Part shown: piece by piece, positions 20,537-64,000 of the stretch
Layout of the letters: the number at the start of each line of letters is the position of its first letter
Position numbering within the stretch: the first letter of the stretch is position 1
NCBI GenBank assembly: GCA_916048095.2
Contig: OU696593.1
Coordinates: forward strand, 6,364,946 to 6,428,945
Source: Sacculina carcini
Lineage: Eukaryota > Arthropoda > Thecostraca > Sacculinidae
Direction: 5' to 3'
DNA length: 64,000 bases
Notes under the pieces: generated by a model
What the model was told of the DNA's origin: nothing
What the model saw: the letters and a program-made list of their open reading frames with translations, nothing else
Database searches by the model: none
Position numbers and translations under genes: made by a program

Positions 20537-23500
20537 AGTGTAATACGTGCATGTGAGTGTGTTGCCCATGTGAAGTGTAATTGATTGCTGAACAGAGTTA
20601 TCAAATGGCTCTATTTCATGTGTGTGTGCGCGTGTGCGTATGTCAGTGTGTATGTGTCATTGTATGTCAGTATGTGTCAGTGTGTATATGTCAGTATGTG
20701 TCAGTGTGTATATGTCAGTGTGTGTACGTGTGTATCAGTGTGTGTGTGTGTGTGTGTGTGTGTCAGTCTGTGTCATTGTGTATGTGTCAGTGTGTGTCAG
20801 TGTGTATCAGTGTATGTCAGTGTGTATCAGTGCGTGTCGGTGTGTATCAATGTGTCAGTGTGTATCAGTGCGTGTCAGTGTGTATCAGTGTATGTCAGTG
20901 TGTGTCAGTGCGTGTCAGTGTGTATATGTCAGTGTGTATGTATCAGTGTGTCAGTGTGTGGCAGTGTGTATCAGTATGTCAGTATGTGTCAGTGTGTATA
21001 TGTCAGTGTGTATGTATCAGTATGTCAGTGTGTATGTTCACCAGTGTATGCCGTGGTGAAGGAACAATGAGGACAGGAGAATGGTTTTGAATCGGAGTGA
21101 GAGCGTCGATGTCGCACCAAATCACTGCCAGTCTTAAAAACACGACCACACACACCACAACGATATGGAGAATCACCTGCGACACACATACATATTAAAT
21201 ACACTCCATGCGGAAAGTGGACAAGGTGAGAAAACAGGTTTTGACATTAAAAGAAATTTCCCCGAATGAAAAACTGAAGATTGTAGCATCAGATAATAAG
21301 TCCAATAAGCGAAAATAAGAAGAAAATCATGAAGCTCATTAGGAACAAATAATTATCAGATACATTTTCAATGAAAAAGTGTATTAAACGCGATATATAT
21401 ATTAATACAGCAGAGTAGTAATTTGTAGAGAATTGTCCGTGCGACCTGTGTGTGTACGAAGATGAACATTGAGGCGATGCTGGGTTTTGGCGCTGTATGA
21501 ACAAATTTGACAACTGCACACACACAAACACACACACACACACATAAATGTGGCAGCAATAGAGACTTTGTCGTGGTGAAATTGCGAGTAGAACAGAACT
21601 TTCAAACACACCGCCCGCCAATATTATCAAAAATCCAACCGAAAAAATCATAGATAAATTCACATGTTCTACATAATGCGATTTAATTATAAAGTATTTA
21701 ATATATAATATTATCAGTTGTTCTGCATTTTGAAGCCAATTGCTTGATTTTTCTAGATTGATTAATTCTACACAATTAAATTTAACGATGATACGCCTGA
21801 TCATTGCAAGAAACACACACCTGATCATTGCAAGAAACACATATGTAATCATTGCAAGAAACACACATGTGATCATTGCAAGAAACACATATGTAATCAT
21901 TGCAAGAAACACACATGTGATCATTGCAAGAAACACATATGTAATCATTGCAAGAAACACACATGTGATCATTGCAAGAAACACACATGTGATCATTGCA
22001 ATAAATACGCGTGATCATTGCAAGACACACACACGTGAGCATTGCAAGACACACACATGTGAGCATTGCAAGAAACACACATGTGAGCATTGCAAGAAAC
22101 ACACGCCTAATCATTGCAAAAGACACACATGTGATCATTGCAATAAATACGCGTGATCATTGCAAGACACACACATGTGATCATTGCAAGAAACACACAT
22201 GTGATCATTGCAAGAAACACACATGTGATCATTGCAATAAATACGCGTGATCATTGCAAGAAACACACATGTGATCATTGCAAGAAACTCACACGTGATC
22301 ATTGCAAGAAACACACACCTGATCATTGCAAGAAACACACACCTGATCATTGCAAGAAACACACATGTGATAATTGCAAGAAACACACCTGATCATTGCA
22401 AGAAACACACATGTGATAATTGCAAGAAACACACCTGATCATTGCAAGAAACACACATGTGATCATTGCAAGAAACACACATGTGATCATTGCAAGAAAC
22501 ACACACGTGATCATTGCAAGAAACACACGTGTGATCATTGCAAGAAACACACACGTGATCATTGCAAGAAACACACACCTAATCATTGCAAGATAAACAC
22601 ATGTGATCATTGCAAGAAACACACACCTGATCATTGCAAAAGACACACATGTGATCATTGCAAGAAAGACACACCTGATCATTGCAAGAAACAAACCTGA
22701 TCATTGCAAAAGACACACACCTGATCATTGCAAGAAACACACATGTGATCATTGCAAGAAACACATACGTGATCATTGCAAGAAACACACGTGTGATCAT
22801 TGCAAGAAACACACGTGTGATCATTGCAAGAAACTCACGCCTGAAAATTGCAAGAAACAGACACGTGATCGTTGCAAGATAAACACATGTGATCATTGCA
22901 AGAAACACACATGTGATCATTACAAGAAACACACATTTGATCATTGCAAGAAACACACATGTGATCATTGCAAGATAAACACACATGTGATCATTGCAAT
23001 AAATACACAGTGATCATTGCAAGAAACACACATGTAATCATTGCAATAAATACACAGTGATCATTGCAAGAAACACACATGTGATCATTGCAAGAAACAC
23101 ACATGTGATCATTGCAAGATAAACACACCTGAACGGCCTCACATCCGAGTGAGTATGTTGTAGATGTTTTTGCAGCAAATATTGCGAGGTGGTTTTGTGC
23201 TGACACTCAGGCACGGGACATGACAAGTGTTTGACTTGAGTGCCGCCAGAGGGCGCTGGTGTAGCAGCAGTTTCATCATTGTGATAGTGAGCGGGCCGGG
23301 CGTGTTTCAGTCTGATGTGAGTATGCAACTTGTCGGGCCGATTATACACACAATCACACTGACTACACGCAAACTTCTCGTCTACCCAAACATACACACA
23401 CACACACACAAACGATATCGGCTTAGTTTTCGAAGGAAATGCGCGTAGAAGACACTTAACAAACTGAGGAAGACAGGTTATCGAAGCTATAAAAAATGCA

Positions 23501-24717
23501 GTTTGCCGTTTAGGAGCGTAGATAAGTGGAACCAATTAGACAGCAAAATAGTTGAAGCTAGAAATTTAAGTTCCTTCAAATATGGAAGCTAGATGAATTA
23601 TGGAAAAGAGACGGGACAGCACGAGCTTAGCTCATATCCTGTAGAACAACTATGTGAGCACACAATGTACAACAATAGTGAACATGCAAAAAAATTAATA
23701 AATAAATAAACTAATCGGCAAAGAGCTCGGAGTAATGGCAGAACGTGGGCGATTGACAGCAGAAAACACGCACGAAATAGAGTTGATTTGTGGCGCACCC
23801 TTGTGTTTGAACATATGTCGCTGCAGATCCTTGGGAAAGACACACTGGTGGCCGCAGACAGAGCATGTGTGTCGTTTGCGTCGCTCTTTCTTGCGACCGC
23901 CCGCTGCACGTACAATCACCGCCTCGCGGTCCACACTGGCCGGGGAGACTTGCGGTGCCGGCGGAGGAGACGCAATTGAAACTGACTTGTCAGCCGTTGT
24001 CCGACTGTTGTAGGTCGAGTCAACCACCGCCGCCGCCGCAGACAGCAACGAATCCGTCAGTGCGGAGAACGAATCCGGCACAGAAGAGGAGGGTGGACAG
24101 CTGGCGACAGCGGGAGAGACGGTGGATTGAGGAGCCGGCGCTGGATCGGAGTCACACAACAGCAACAGATCTGTTTCATCATCGTGATTGTCGTGACAGT
24201 TGGCCGGGTTCACCGAGCTGCCGAACAAGCTGGCTGAAGAGCCACACAAGTGACCTCCTGCCTCATCCTCCTGTGTCGTCGCCGCACGAGGAGACACACG
24301 ACGCTGCTGATGCTGGGCACGATGGGACAGTGCTAGTTCACCGCACTGGTCCGGCGACTGGAGCTGACCAAATGCGCCAGGACAGTGATCGCCGAACTGC
24401 GTCTTCGTGCTGGCTGGCTGCGATGTGGCCATGGCGCACGTGGCTGATGGTGCAGCATGAGAGCCAGCAGCAGATGGGCGGACAGGATCAGAATAGACGG
24501 TGGGTTGAGCGGCGGCGTCACGAGACCACATCCAGTCCCCCACATCACCATTACTCGACACGCAGCTGGCCGAAGCGCGGTGCTCGAGAAAAGCTCGCAC
24601 CGTGTCAACACTCACGTGGCACGCGCCACACACGTGCACGTCGCCGCTTACGTCGGCCGACGTAATGCTCGTCACGTCACACGACGTTAAAATGGCCGTC
24701 GCCGCCGCAGCAGCCAT
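19518..24717 (-). CDS. C2H2 zinc-finger protein, seven fingers
   Basis: This is a probable nuclear DNA-binding regulator; I do not recognise an orthologue. Six coding exons join in phase: 24717-23799, 23381-23129, 21513-21446, 21176-21042, 20280-20179 and 19843-19518, giving 600 residues. The start is the ATG at 24717 (MAAAAATAIL). Exon 1 holds a degenerate finger (CGACHVSVDTVRAFLEH), a long Ser/Pro/acidic region and finger 1 (CSVCGHQCVFPKDLQRH). Fingers 2-3 are in exon 2 (CSQCDCVYNRPDKLHTH; CPVPECQHKTTSQYLLQKH). Finger 4 is in exon 3 (CQICSYSAKTQHRLNVH), with a TGDSPY linker to finger 5 (CGVCGRVFKTGSDLVRH). Finger 6 spans the exon 4-5 junction (CPHCSFTTAYTANLRVH). Finger 7 is in exon 6 (CDRCGLTFVRAESHRAH), followed by an acidic/Gln-Ser tail. 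Four fingers depend on splicing for completion or linkage, which supports the model. Introns carry TG repeats and a large minisatellite. Confidence 0.88.
19860..20178. repeat. (CA)n-rich intron 5 of the zinc-finger gene
   Basis: Runs of (CA)n separated by AACACAAA and CTGACA variants fill most of this intron; the transcript-sense strand is (TG)n. Frames of repeated Cys-Val or His-Thr across it are artefacts. Confidence 0.9.
20281..21041. repeat. Intron 4 of the zinc-finger gene: (CA)n and TCAGTGTGTA arrays
   Basis: Bases 20285-20535 are (CA)n-rich with ACATAC and CTGACA variants. Bases 20600-21040 switch to the opposite composition: a degenerate array of TCAGTGTGTA / TCAGTGTGTATATG units on the plus strand. 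The switch of strand composition inside one intron means the pre-mRNA could pair (CA)n with (UG)n. Confidence 0.85.
21796..23128. repeat. 24-bp minisatellite in intron 2 of the zinc-finger gene
   Basis: About 55 copies of a unit near TGATCATTGCAAGAAACACA plus CATG, with frequent variants (CACACC, CACACG, ATAAATACGCG). Because the unit is 24 bases and lacks stops in several frames, false open frames appear on both strands, including ones that mimic a Cys/His motif (HCKKHTCD). The array abuts the exon 2 splice donor exactly. Confidence 0.96.
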
Positions 24718-25628
<911 letters not shown>

Positions 25629-25636
25629 GGCTGCCT

Positions 25637-26422
25637 CTAGTGAGTCTTGGCCTCAACCAATTGCTGTCTCAAACGACCGGCCTGCAGCTCGAGACTGCGC
25701 AGCCTCTCGTCGTGCATGTGCTGGGTGCGACGAGCTTGCCGCAGCTGCGAGTCCACAGCGTCTCTTTGCTGCTGCATATCGGCACGCTCAACGTCGGCCC
25801 TCTCTTGCAACGCACGCCAGCGCTGCTCGAGGGCCAGTTCCTCGCTGCGTCTCTGCTGCTGTCGTAGTTGCAGCTGTTGCAGTCGCACCTCAGCCGTCTG
25901 CCGTCGCCGCCGTGCCGCCGTCACAGCCGCTCCGGCACGAAGACGCGACTGCAGTTGTCTCTGCCGGGTGGCTAGTTCGGCCGTGCGTCGCTGTACGTCA
26001 CGACGCCGCTCAGCAACTGACGACTGCTCCACCGCCTGCTGCCACCTGGCGACGTGATCGACAACTAAAGCTTGCAGTCGCCGCCGCAGCGCCACCAGTC
26101 GCTCGCAGTTCAGTCGATGTCCGGCGGCCGTGAGAGTAGCAGCAAGCACCTCCTGTCGTCGTTGCTGAGTCGACAAGTTCGCGGCCGTCAAGCGACTGTC
26201 CGCCTCGACAGAGCTGGCCTGTCGCGCGGCCAACTGCGCACGCAGTCGAGACAACACGGCCGCTCGCTGAGCCAGCGTCTGCTGTGAGGCCGCCAGCTGT
26301 TGTCGCCACTGATTCAGCTGTGCGTCGCCGGATGTTAGCTTGCGTCGAGATGCGTCCACCTGAGCGGCGAGTTCGTCAATCAGCCGTGCGATCTCCGATT
26401 CGTCTATATCACCGGCGTCCAT
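25637..26422 (-). CDS. Uncharacterised coiled-coil protein
   Basis: I do not recognise this 261-residue protein. The start is the ATG at 26422 (MDAGDIDESEIARLIDELA); the open frame extends upstream but without an ATG. An acidic N-terminus leads into nearly continuous Gln/Arg/Ala/Leu-rich heptads from about residue 8 to the end (for example RQQLAASQQTLAQRAAVLSR), typical of a long parallel coiled coil. No catalytic motif, signal peptide or membrane segment is visible. It is a single GC-rich exon between the zinc-finger gene and BLCAP on the same strand. Coiled-coil centrosomal, ciliary or kinetochore proteins look like this, but nothing in the sequence decides between them. The gene is probably real because the GC-rich frame stays open in an AT-rich surrounding. 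Confidence 0.68.
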   Translation of the reverse strand: MDAGDIDESEIARLIDELAAQVDASRRKLTSGDAQLNQWRQQLAASQQTLAQRAAVLSRLRAQLAARQASSVEADSRLTAANLSTQQRRQEVLAATLTAAGHRLNCERLVALRRRLQALVVDHVARWQQAVEQSSVAERRRDVQRRTAELATRQRQLQSRLRAGAAVTAARRRRQTAEVRLQQLQLRQQQRRSEELALEQRWRALQERADVERADMQQQRDAVDSQLRQARRTQHMHDERLRSLELQAGRLRQQLVEAKTH

Positions 26423-27812
26423 CTGCGCGTGTGTATCTGAGCGCGTGGCCCGAGTGTCAGCGCGCACGTGCGTGTCTACGCGTAATTTATGAACAATTAT
26501 CTAGGGAAATAATGATACACTAAAATACGTGAGACACTTATGCTGTGAGAGCATAACTCACTAGTTTATACTCGGTTCATGGTCTTATTAGAATTATACC
26601 GAGGTAGCATTGGATACACACTCGTAATCCTAAACCACCATGCATCGAAAAGCGCATAATGAACTTCACGGATAAAACTTCTACGGGAAAATTCAGTTTT
26701 ACACCGTGCAGCCGGCTAAAACCAATACGTTTGAGTATAAACTAAAAACTACTTAAATTTGGTTACGCTATCCAGGTTCTAAATGTGTCCCTAAAATATC
26801 CAATTACCAGATGACCAATCTTGAATAAACGCAAGATCTTCCACACCAATTGGATGGATAACTGCTCGATTTTTATTACACAATTATAAAAAAATATCAA
26901 ACACCAAAAACGCACCTTGAGCAGAACACCTCGTGTGGCGTGCGCAGATATCGCAGCACATTGTCATATTCTGACTGATTGCGAATATATATAAAATAAT
27001 TTTTCCAAAATAAATAATAATTCACTAAGCTAATATTCTATGAATTTAAGTATACCAAACACCAAATATCATTTTGAACAGTGTATTAATGGAAAGCCCA
27101 CACTAAAAACTCGCTCCAACCATGAACATATTCGTAGTACAAACACTGACATTAATTTTCGTGTGTAACACCCGAATAACTCGTACATTCACATTATTCT
27201 TGGAACAAAACGCAGCCTACGTAAGCAGCGGTGTAATACAAAACGCAATGACTACATACATTTAAGCCGGACAAACCAAAAACAACACACAAAAGGAAAA
27301 GATATTTTGTCCCCATAGAATTTTCAGCGGTCGTACCTTGAAAACTTCATCTAATTTTACAAATGAAAACCTACACTACATGCATCAAAAAGACTGCTAA
27401 TTTGTATTATGGTCTAATTTAAATTGAAACAAAACGCTTTCAAAGTAATGACAAGTTTATAACCGACAAGAACAATACACATTGCAAATATAAGGCAACC
27501 CCTTTTCACATTTAATTCGCTGACATTGAGAAATTATACAGAACGGACCTTGACGATACCAGCAAAAAAAACTGACCCACCACAACTCCTCCGTCCCAAT
27601 ACGACCGCAATGAAAATAACACATTAAATTTTACATTTCGGAAAGCACCAAAAATAGCACACACACACACACAGACACACATACAAACGATAACACATAC
27701 GTTCACTCATCGAACAATGACAAGATTTAACCACAATACACCGGCCGACACACCAATCCACACTTCAGATGTGTGTGTGTGTGTTAATGGGCTGACAATT
27801 TCCATGCGGACG
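26423..27812. other. Intergenic DNA between the coiled-coil gene and BLCAP
   Basis: About 1.4 kb of AT-rich sequence with a short (CA)n run at 27658-27674. It should contain the BLCAP 3'UTR and the coiled-coil promoter. I see no coding region. Confidence 0.4.
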
Positions 27813-28076
27813 CTAGCCAACCTCCTCATACTGATGATGAAGATCACAGGCAACGCTGGAACAGCTCGTCGTGCCCAGCAAACACTGGCCGGCGCCCGAG
27901 TAGCACATCAGCCCCACGACCAGCAGGAAGACGAGCACACAGAACGTGCACGGCTTCTTCTCCAGCATGAAATCGGCCAGATGCAGCAGCACAAAAACCA
28001 CGTGGTTGTGCAGCATGGCCGGATTGAGTGGTTTGGGCAGCAGCAGCACAGGAATCAGCCACTGAAAGCAGTACAT
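27813..28076 (-). CDS. BLCAP: Bladder cancer-associated protein homologue
   Basis: BLCAP is a small, strongly conserved membrane protein; in mammals it has been linked to growth control and apoptosis. The single exon encodes 87 residues, exactly the vertebrate length, from an ATG in a strong context (GCCGCCATGT) at 28076. The opening MYCFQWLIPVLLLPKPLNPA is almost the vertebrate N-terminus. Two hydrophobic segments lie at about residues 25-37 and 47-60, separated by the family's FMLEKKPCTFC segment (36-46). The C-terminal region is cysteine-rich and divergent. As in vertebrates, the coding region has no intron. The codons for Tyr2, Gln5 and Lys15, which ADAR enzymes recode in mammalian BLCAP, are all retained. 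Confidence 0.95.
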   Translation of the reverse strand: MYCFQWLIPVLLLPKPLNPAMLHNHVVFVLLHLADFMLEKKPCTFCVLVFLLVVGLMCYSGAGQCLLGTTSCSSVACDLHHQYEEVG

Positions 28077-29739
28077 GGCGGCGTCGCTTTCGTCGTCGTC
28101 TGTACGCGACAAACGCAACGCACGCGCGAAAAGCGTCAAATCCAACGCAGCAGCAAAAATACTGCAATTATTTACGATGTTAGATCGCGTCTATCAACTT
28201 AAAACCCAATCAGTCTGAATGCATTTGTGTTTTGACTCTGTCAGATCGCTCAAATAAACGCAGAAAACTGAAGGCGTAAAGCACTCGCTACGGCAGCAAG
28301 AAATGAAGCCGAAAAGAAGACATAAGGTTAAACAAATCATCCAACGACTGCGAAAATTTCAGCATGAACGAACACAGTATTCCTGTGAACTGGCGTAAAA
28401 ATTATACAACATCCCCGATGACACCTAAAAATTTATTGGATATACATGCGAATTATATTAAAATGTACAATTAATCAGAATGTAGACATACCAGCGGGAA
28501 CAATAACAAATCTGAAATGCAAATTCAACTGGGCACGTTCTTCACAATTCCAGGAAAATAAACTACGTTCGCCGCATTCATTATTCAGCTAATCATTTTT
28601 ACAATCACTTTATGAGAACATTGAAAAATCGCTCAGCGCTTTTTTTTCATTTGTGTTATTTCCATTACTATTTATTAAAATCTCGATTCAAATTGACTGA
28701 AAAAAACACAAATCTGGCACTCCTATACGGTTTCTCAACAGCGGCGCCATTGACAAATTCGGCTGGAGTTTCTGCTTTGGTCAACAGGTATTTTGTTGAT
28801 GGCTGATTTGTGGTGGATTAATTTCTTTTAATTTATCAAGGAACTTGTTGCTGAACTTATAATATATAAATGGATCAAACAATATAGGATTATACGTCAA
28901 AATACTTGTCGATACCGCTGACCATAAAAATGTCTTGTGTGAAGGATGAAGCTTGAGATTCAACATAGTTGAAATTGTTTCGATTAATTTTTAAATTTCA
29001 TATCGTTGGGCTGTTGAATTCCCACGTATTCGTTGTGGCACACTGGAGTAGTTTCGCTGATTTCATAGTTTTTTTTAACGTATCGAACTTGTATTTATAT
29101 TTCTCTGGTTCGTTGGTATTCATTGTCACAGGGCATATAATTCGTTGCATTGTTGGGCCCAACAGCTGGCGCTTGGCTGTCTACCGGTGTATGTCCGTGT
29201 GTCATTGCTACAATGTCTACGGAAACTAGCACACCTTCAGTCACGGTGGGTGAATTGGTCTCATACTCCTACTGCACATTTGATTGTGTGTATTTGGACT
29301 GCATGGAATCAAGCGCATATGCGTAATTGCTAGCATCCTCATACCTCGTGAATACTACAGGTGAAAATGGGAAGAGCTTCCTGGAGGAAAGTGTTTAGTC
29401 GGAGATGCAGCTAGCGGATTTTCGTAATGGCTCTCCTATTTGAATATCTGCTCAAGAGAGATTGACTTGCTTTTAAGCGCGCACGGTAGCCTGTTGAGAC
29501 TGTATATAACACGCTCGGCTTTGTGAGTCCATCTGCAGCGGTAACTATGAGTACACTCAACCAGAGAGCCGTGTTGTTGATGCACAAACTCGAGCCAGGA
29601 ACATGAACCTCTCACATAAGAATTATCTCAAGAGATCCTCAAGGCAACTAATTTGCTGCCATTTTCCTCGGTTAAATTGCTGCTTTTCCTGTTCTTTTTT
29701 CACCGGAAGAATGTGTGTGTGTGTGTGTGTGTGTCACAG
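28077..29739. other. Divergent region upstream of BLCAP and DEK
   Basis: AT-rich DNA between the BLCAP start and the first DEK exon I can support. The DEK initiator exon and both promoters are expected here, but I could not pick the DEK start codon with confidence. No other coding region is visible. Confidence 0.4.
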
Positions 29740-35963
<6,224 letters not shown>

Positions 35964-35969
35964 TCATCA

Positions 35970-36030
35970 GAGATCGAGATCATCAGAGATCGAGATCATC
36001 AGAGATCGAGATCATCAGAGATCGAGATGA
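35970..36030 (+). repeat. 16-bp tandem repeat in the presumed DEK 3'UTR
   Basis: About four copies of GATCATCAGAGATCGA start a few bases after the DEK stop codon at 35961-35963. Confidence 0.85.
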
Positions 36031-36533
36031 AAGAGATCTTGTCTCTTCGTTCACCCATGTTTCATCTCAACTGTATCGGCACGTGTATGTATGTTTGTGT
36101 GTCGATGTGCATGTGTTGTATTGCCATGTTGGGCCTCTCACATTGTTCGTACGTTCAGATGTGTCTGTGTGTGAGCACACGTGCATGTGTGTGTGTGTGT
36201 GTGTGTGTTTTCATTGCGCGTTGTTTCCGTGTTGTGTGTATGTGTTTGAGTCCATCTGACTTATGAGTCTTTGAGACTAGCTGGCACTGTGAGGCACACA
36301 ATTGGCTGGTGAAATATCATTTTCTCTTTGTTCTCGTTCTCTTTATTCATACTATACGCTTGTTTGTGTTTGTGTTTGTGCTGGTTTCATATTGCCATCA
36401 GAGATGTGTGTGTATGAGTGTATGGTGCGCTGTTCAGTTGGGCGGGCGAACAATACATTTATCAGCTGTACTGGGCTGTCACTCATCGAATCAAATTAAC
36501 TCATCAAATTATGTGCTTCTCTAAAATAAGCTC

Positions 36534-36539
36534 AATAAA
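36534..36539 (+). terminator. Candidate polyadenylation signal of DEK
   Basis: AATAAA about 570 bases after the DEK stop and 150 bases before the convergent cellulase stop codon at 36692. The intervening DNA has several short (TG)n runs and no recognisable gene. Confidence 0.45.
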
Positions 36540-36691
36540 CAATAACTTGGGCGTTTTATGCTTCACAATACACTTGGAAAACAGATAAATACACAAACTG
36601 ATAGAATCTTGTAATTGGGGATATATTGTCTGTTTTTAGCGGTATATCGGGTGTGGTCAGACTTGGGTACAGATTACCCCAGCTGTCAGGG

Positions 36692-63888
<27,197 letters not shown>

Positions 63889-64000
63889 CTGTTCCCGTCG
63901 AACACACGCACGTGCACATACCAAGTGAGATAAACTACATCTCAGTTATCTCAACATATCAGTTATCTCAACTGCCAGCGTATGTTCTCAACCCGCCCAT

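Noticed and set aside
21740-23013. Open frames with HCKKHTCD repeats resembling zinc-binding motifs
   Set aside because: The 24-base minisatellite has no stops in several frames on both strands, and the array is inside an intron of the zinc-finger gene.
21796-23128. Possible CRISPR-like array
   Set aside because: Units are contiguous with no unique spacers, and the DNA is an animal intron.

Overview
This window is animal nuclear DNA. Genes are split by spliceosomal introns, intergenic and intronic DNA is AT-rich, (CA/TG)n microsatellites are extremely abundant, and several classes of eukaryotic transposable element are present. The genes include a NuRD-complex p66 protein, DEK, BLCAP, DPM2, a mitochondrial Phe-tRNA synthetase and a family-9 cellulase with CBM2-like modules. 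Animal CBM2-GH9 cellulases are known mainly from molluscs and other spiralians, so a lophotrochozoan (perhaps a mollusc) is the best guess; the species cannot be named from the sequence.

Layout. 1-12.4 kb: four minus-strand housekeeping genes in tandem. AROS/RPS19BP1 (11841-12413), DPM2 (11396-11647) and nicotinamide riboside kinase (10476-11105) each have one coding exon; FARS2 (six coding exons, 926-9979) could be joined completely with every splice phase matching. 14.3-18.1 kb: an intronless-in-coding GATAD2/p66 gene on the plus strand, whose presumed 3'UTR holds a 548-bp pure (TG)n tract. 18.3-24.7 kb: a SINE, then a six-exon C2H2 zinc-finger gene on the minus strand with a 24-bp minisatellite filling intron 2. 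25.6-28.1 kb: a coiled-coil gene and BLCAP, both minus strand. 29.7-36.0 kb: DEK on the plus strand, with seven internal and terminal coding exons plus an N-terminal repeat exon, and introns hosting a hAT-like MITE, a SINE, LINE fragments and a 472-bp (AC)n tract.

36.7-63.9 kb: one minus-strand gene for a secreted-type GH9 endoglucanase with three CBM2-like modules. Seven coding exons join in frame; its 5' end lies beyond the window. One intron of about 21.7 kb carries a young but broken LTR retrotransposon (41960-46516), a FLYWCH/MULE-type transposase gene (47570-49248), a 2.3-kb inverted repeat that copies the end of that transposase, a LINE fragment, several tandem arrays, and a 7.6-kb nested palindromic repeat block (53528-61159) that I cannot assign to a known family.

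Recurring theme: in DEK and the zinc-finger gene almost every 3' splice site lies just downstream of a sense-strand (TG)n tract, and several 3'UTRs or donors carry the same tract. Such (UG)n RNA is the recognised target of TDP-43 and CELF-type proteins, so splicing here may depend on them. All coordinates and splice joins come from reading the sequence by eye; no alignment or database search was run.
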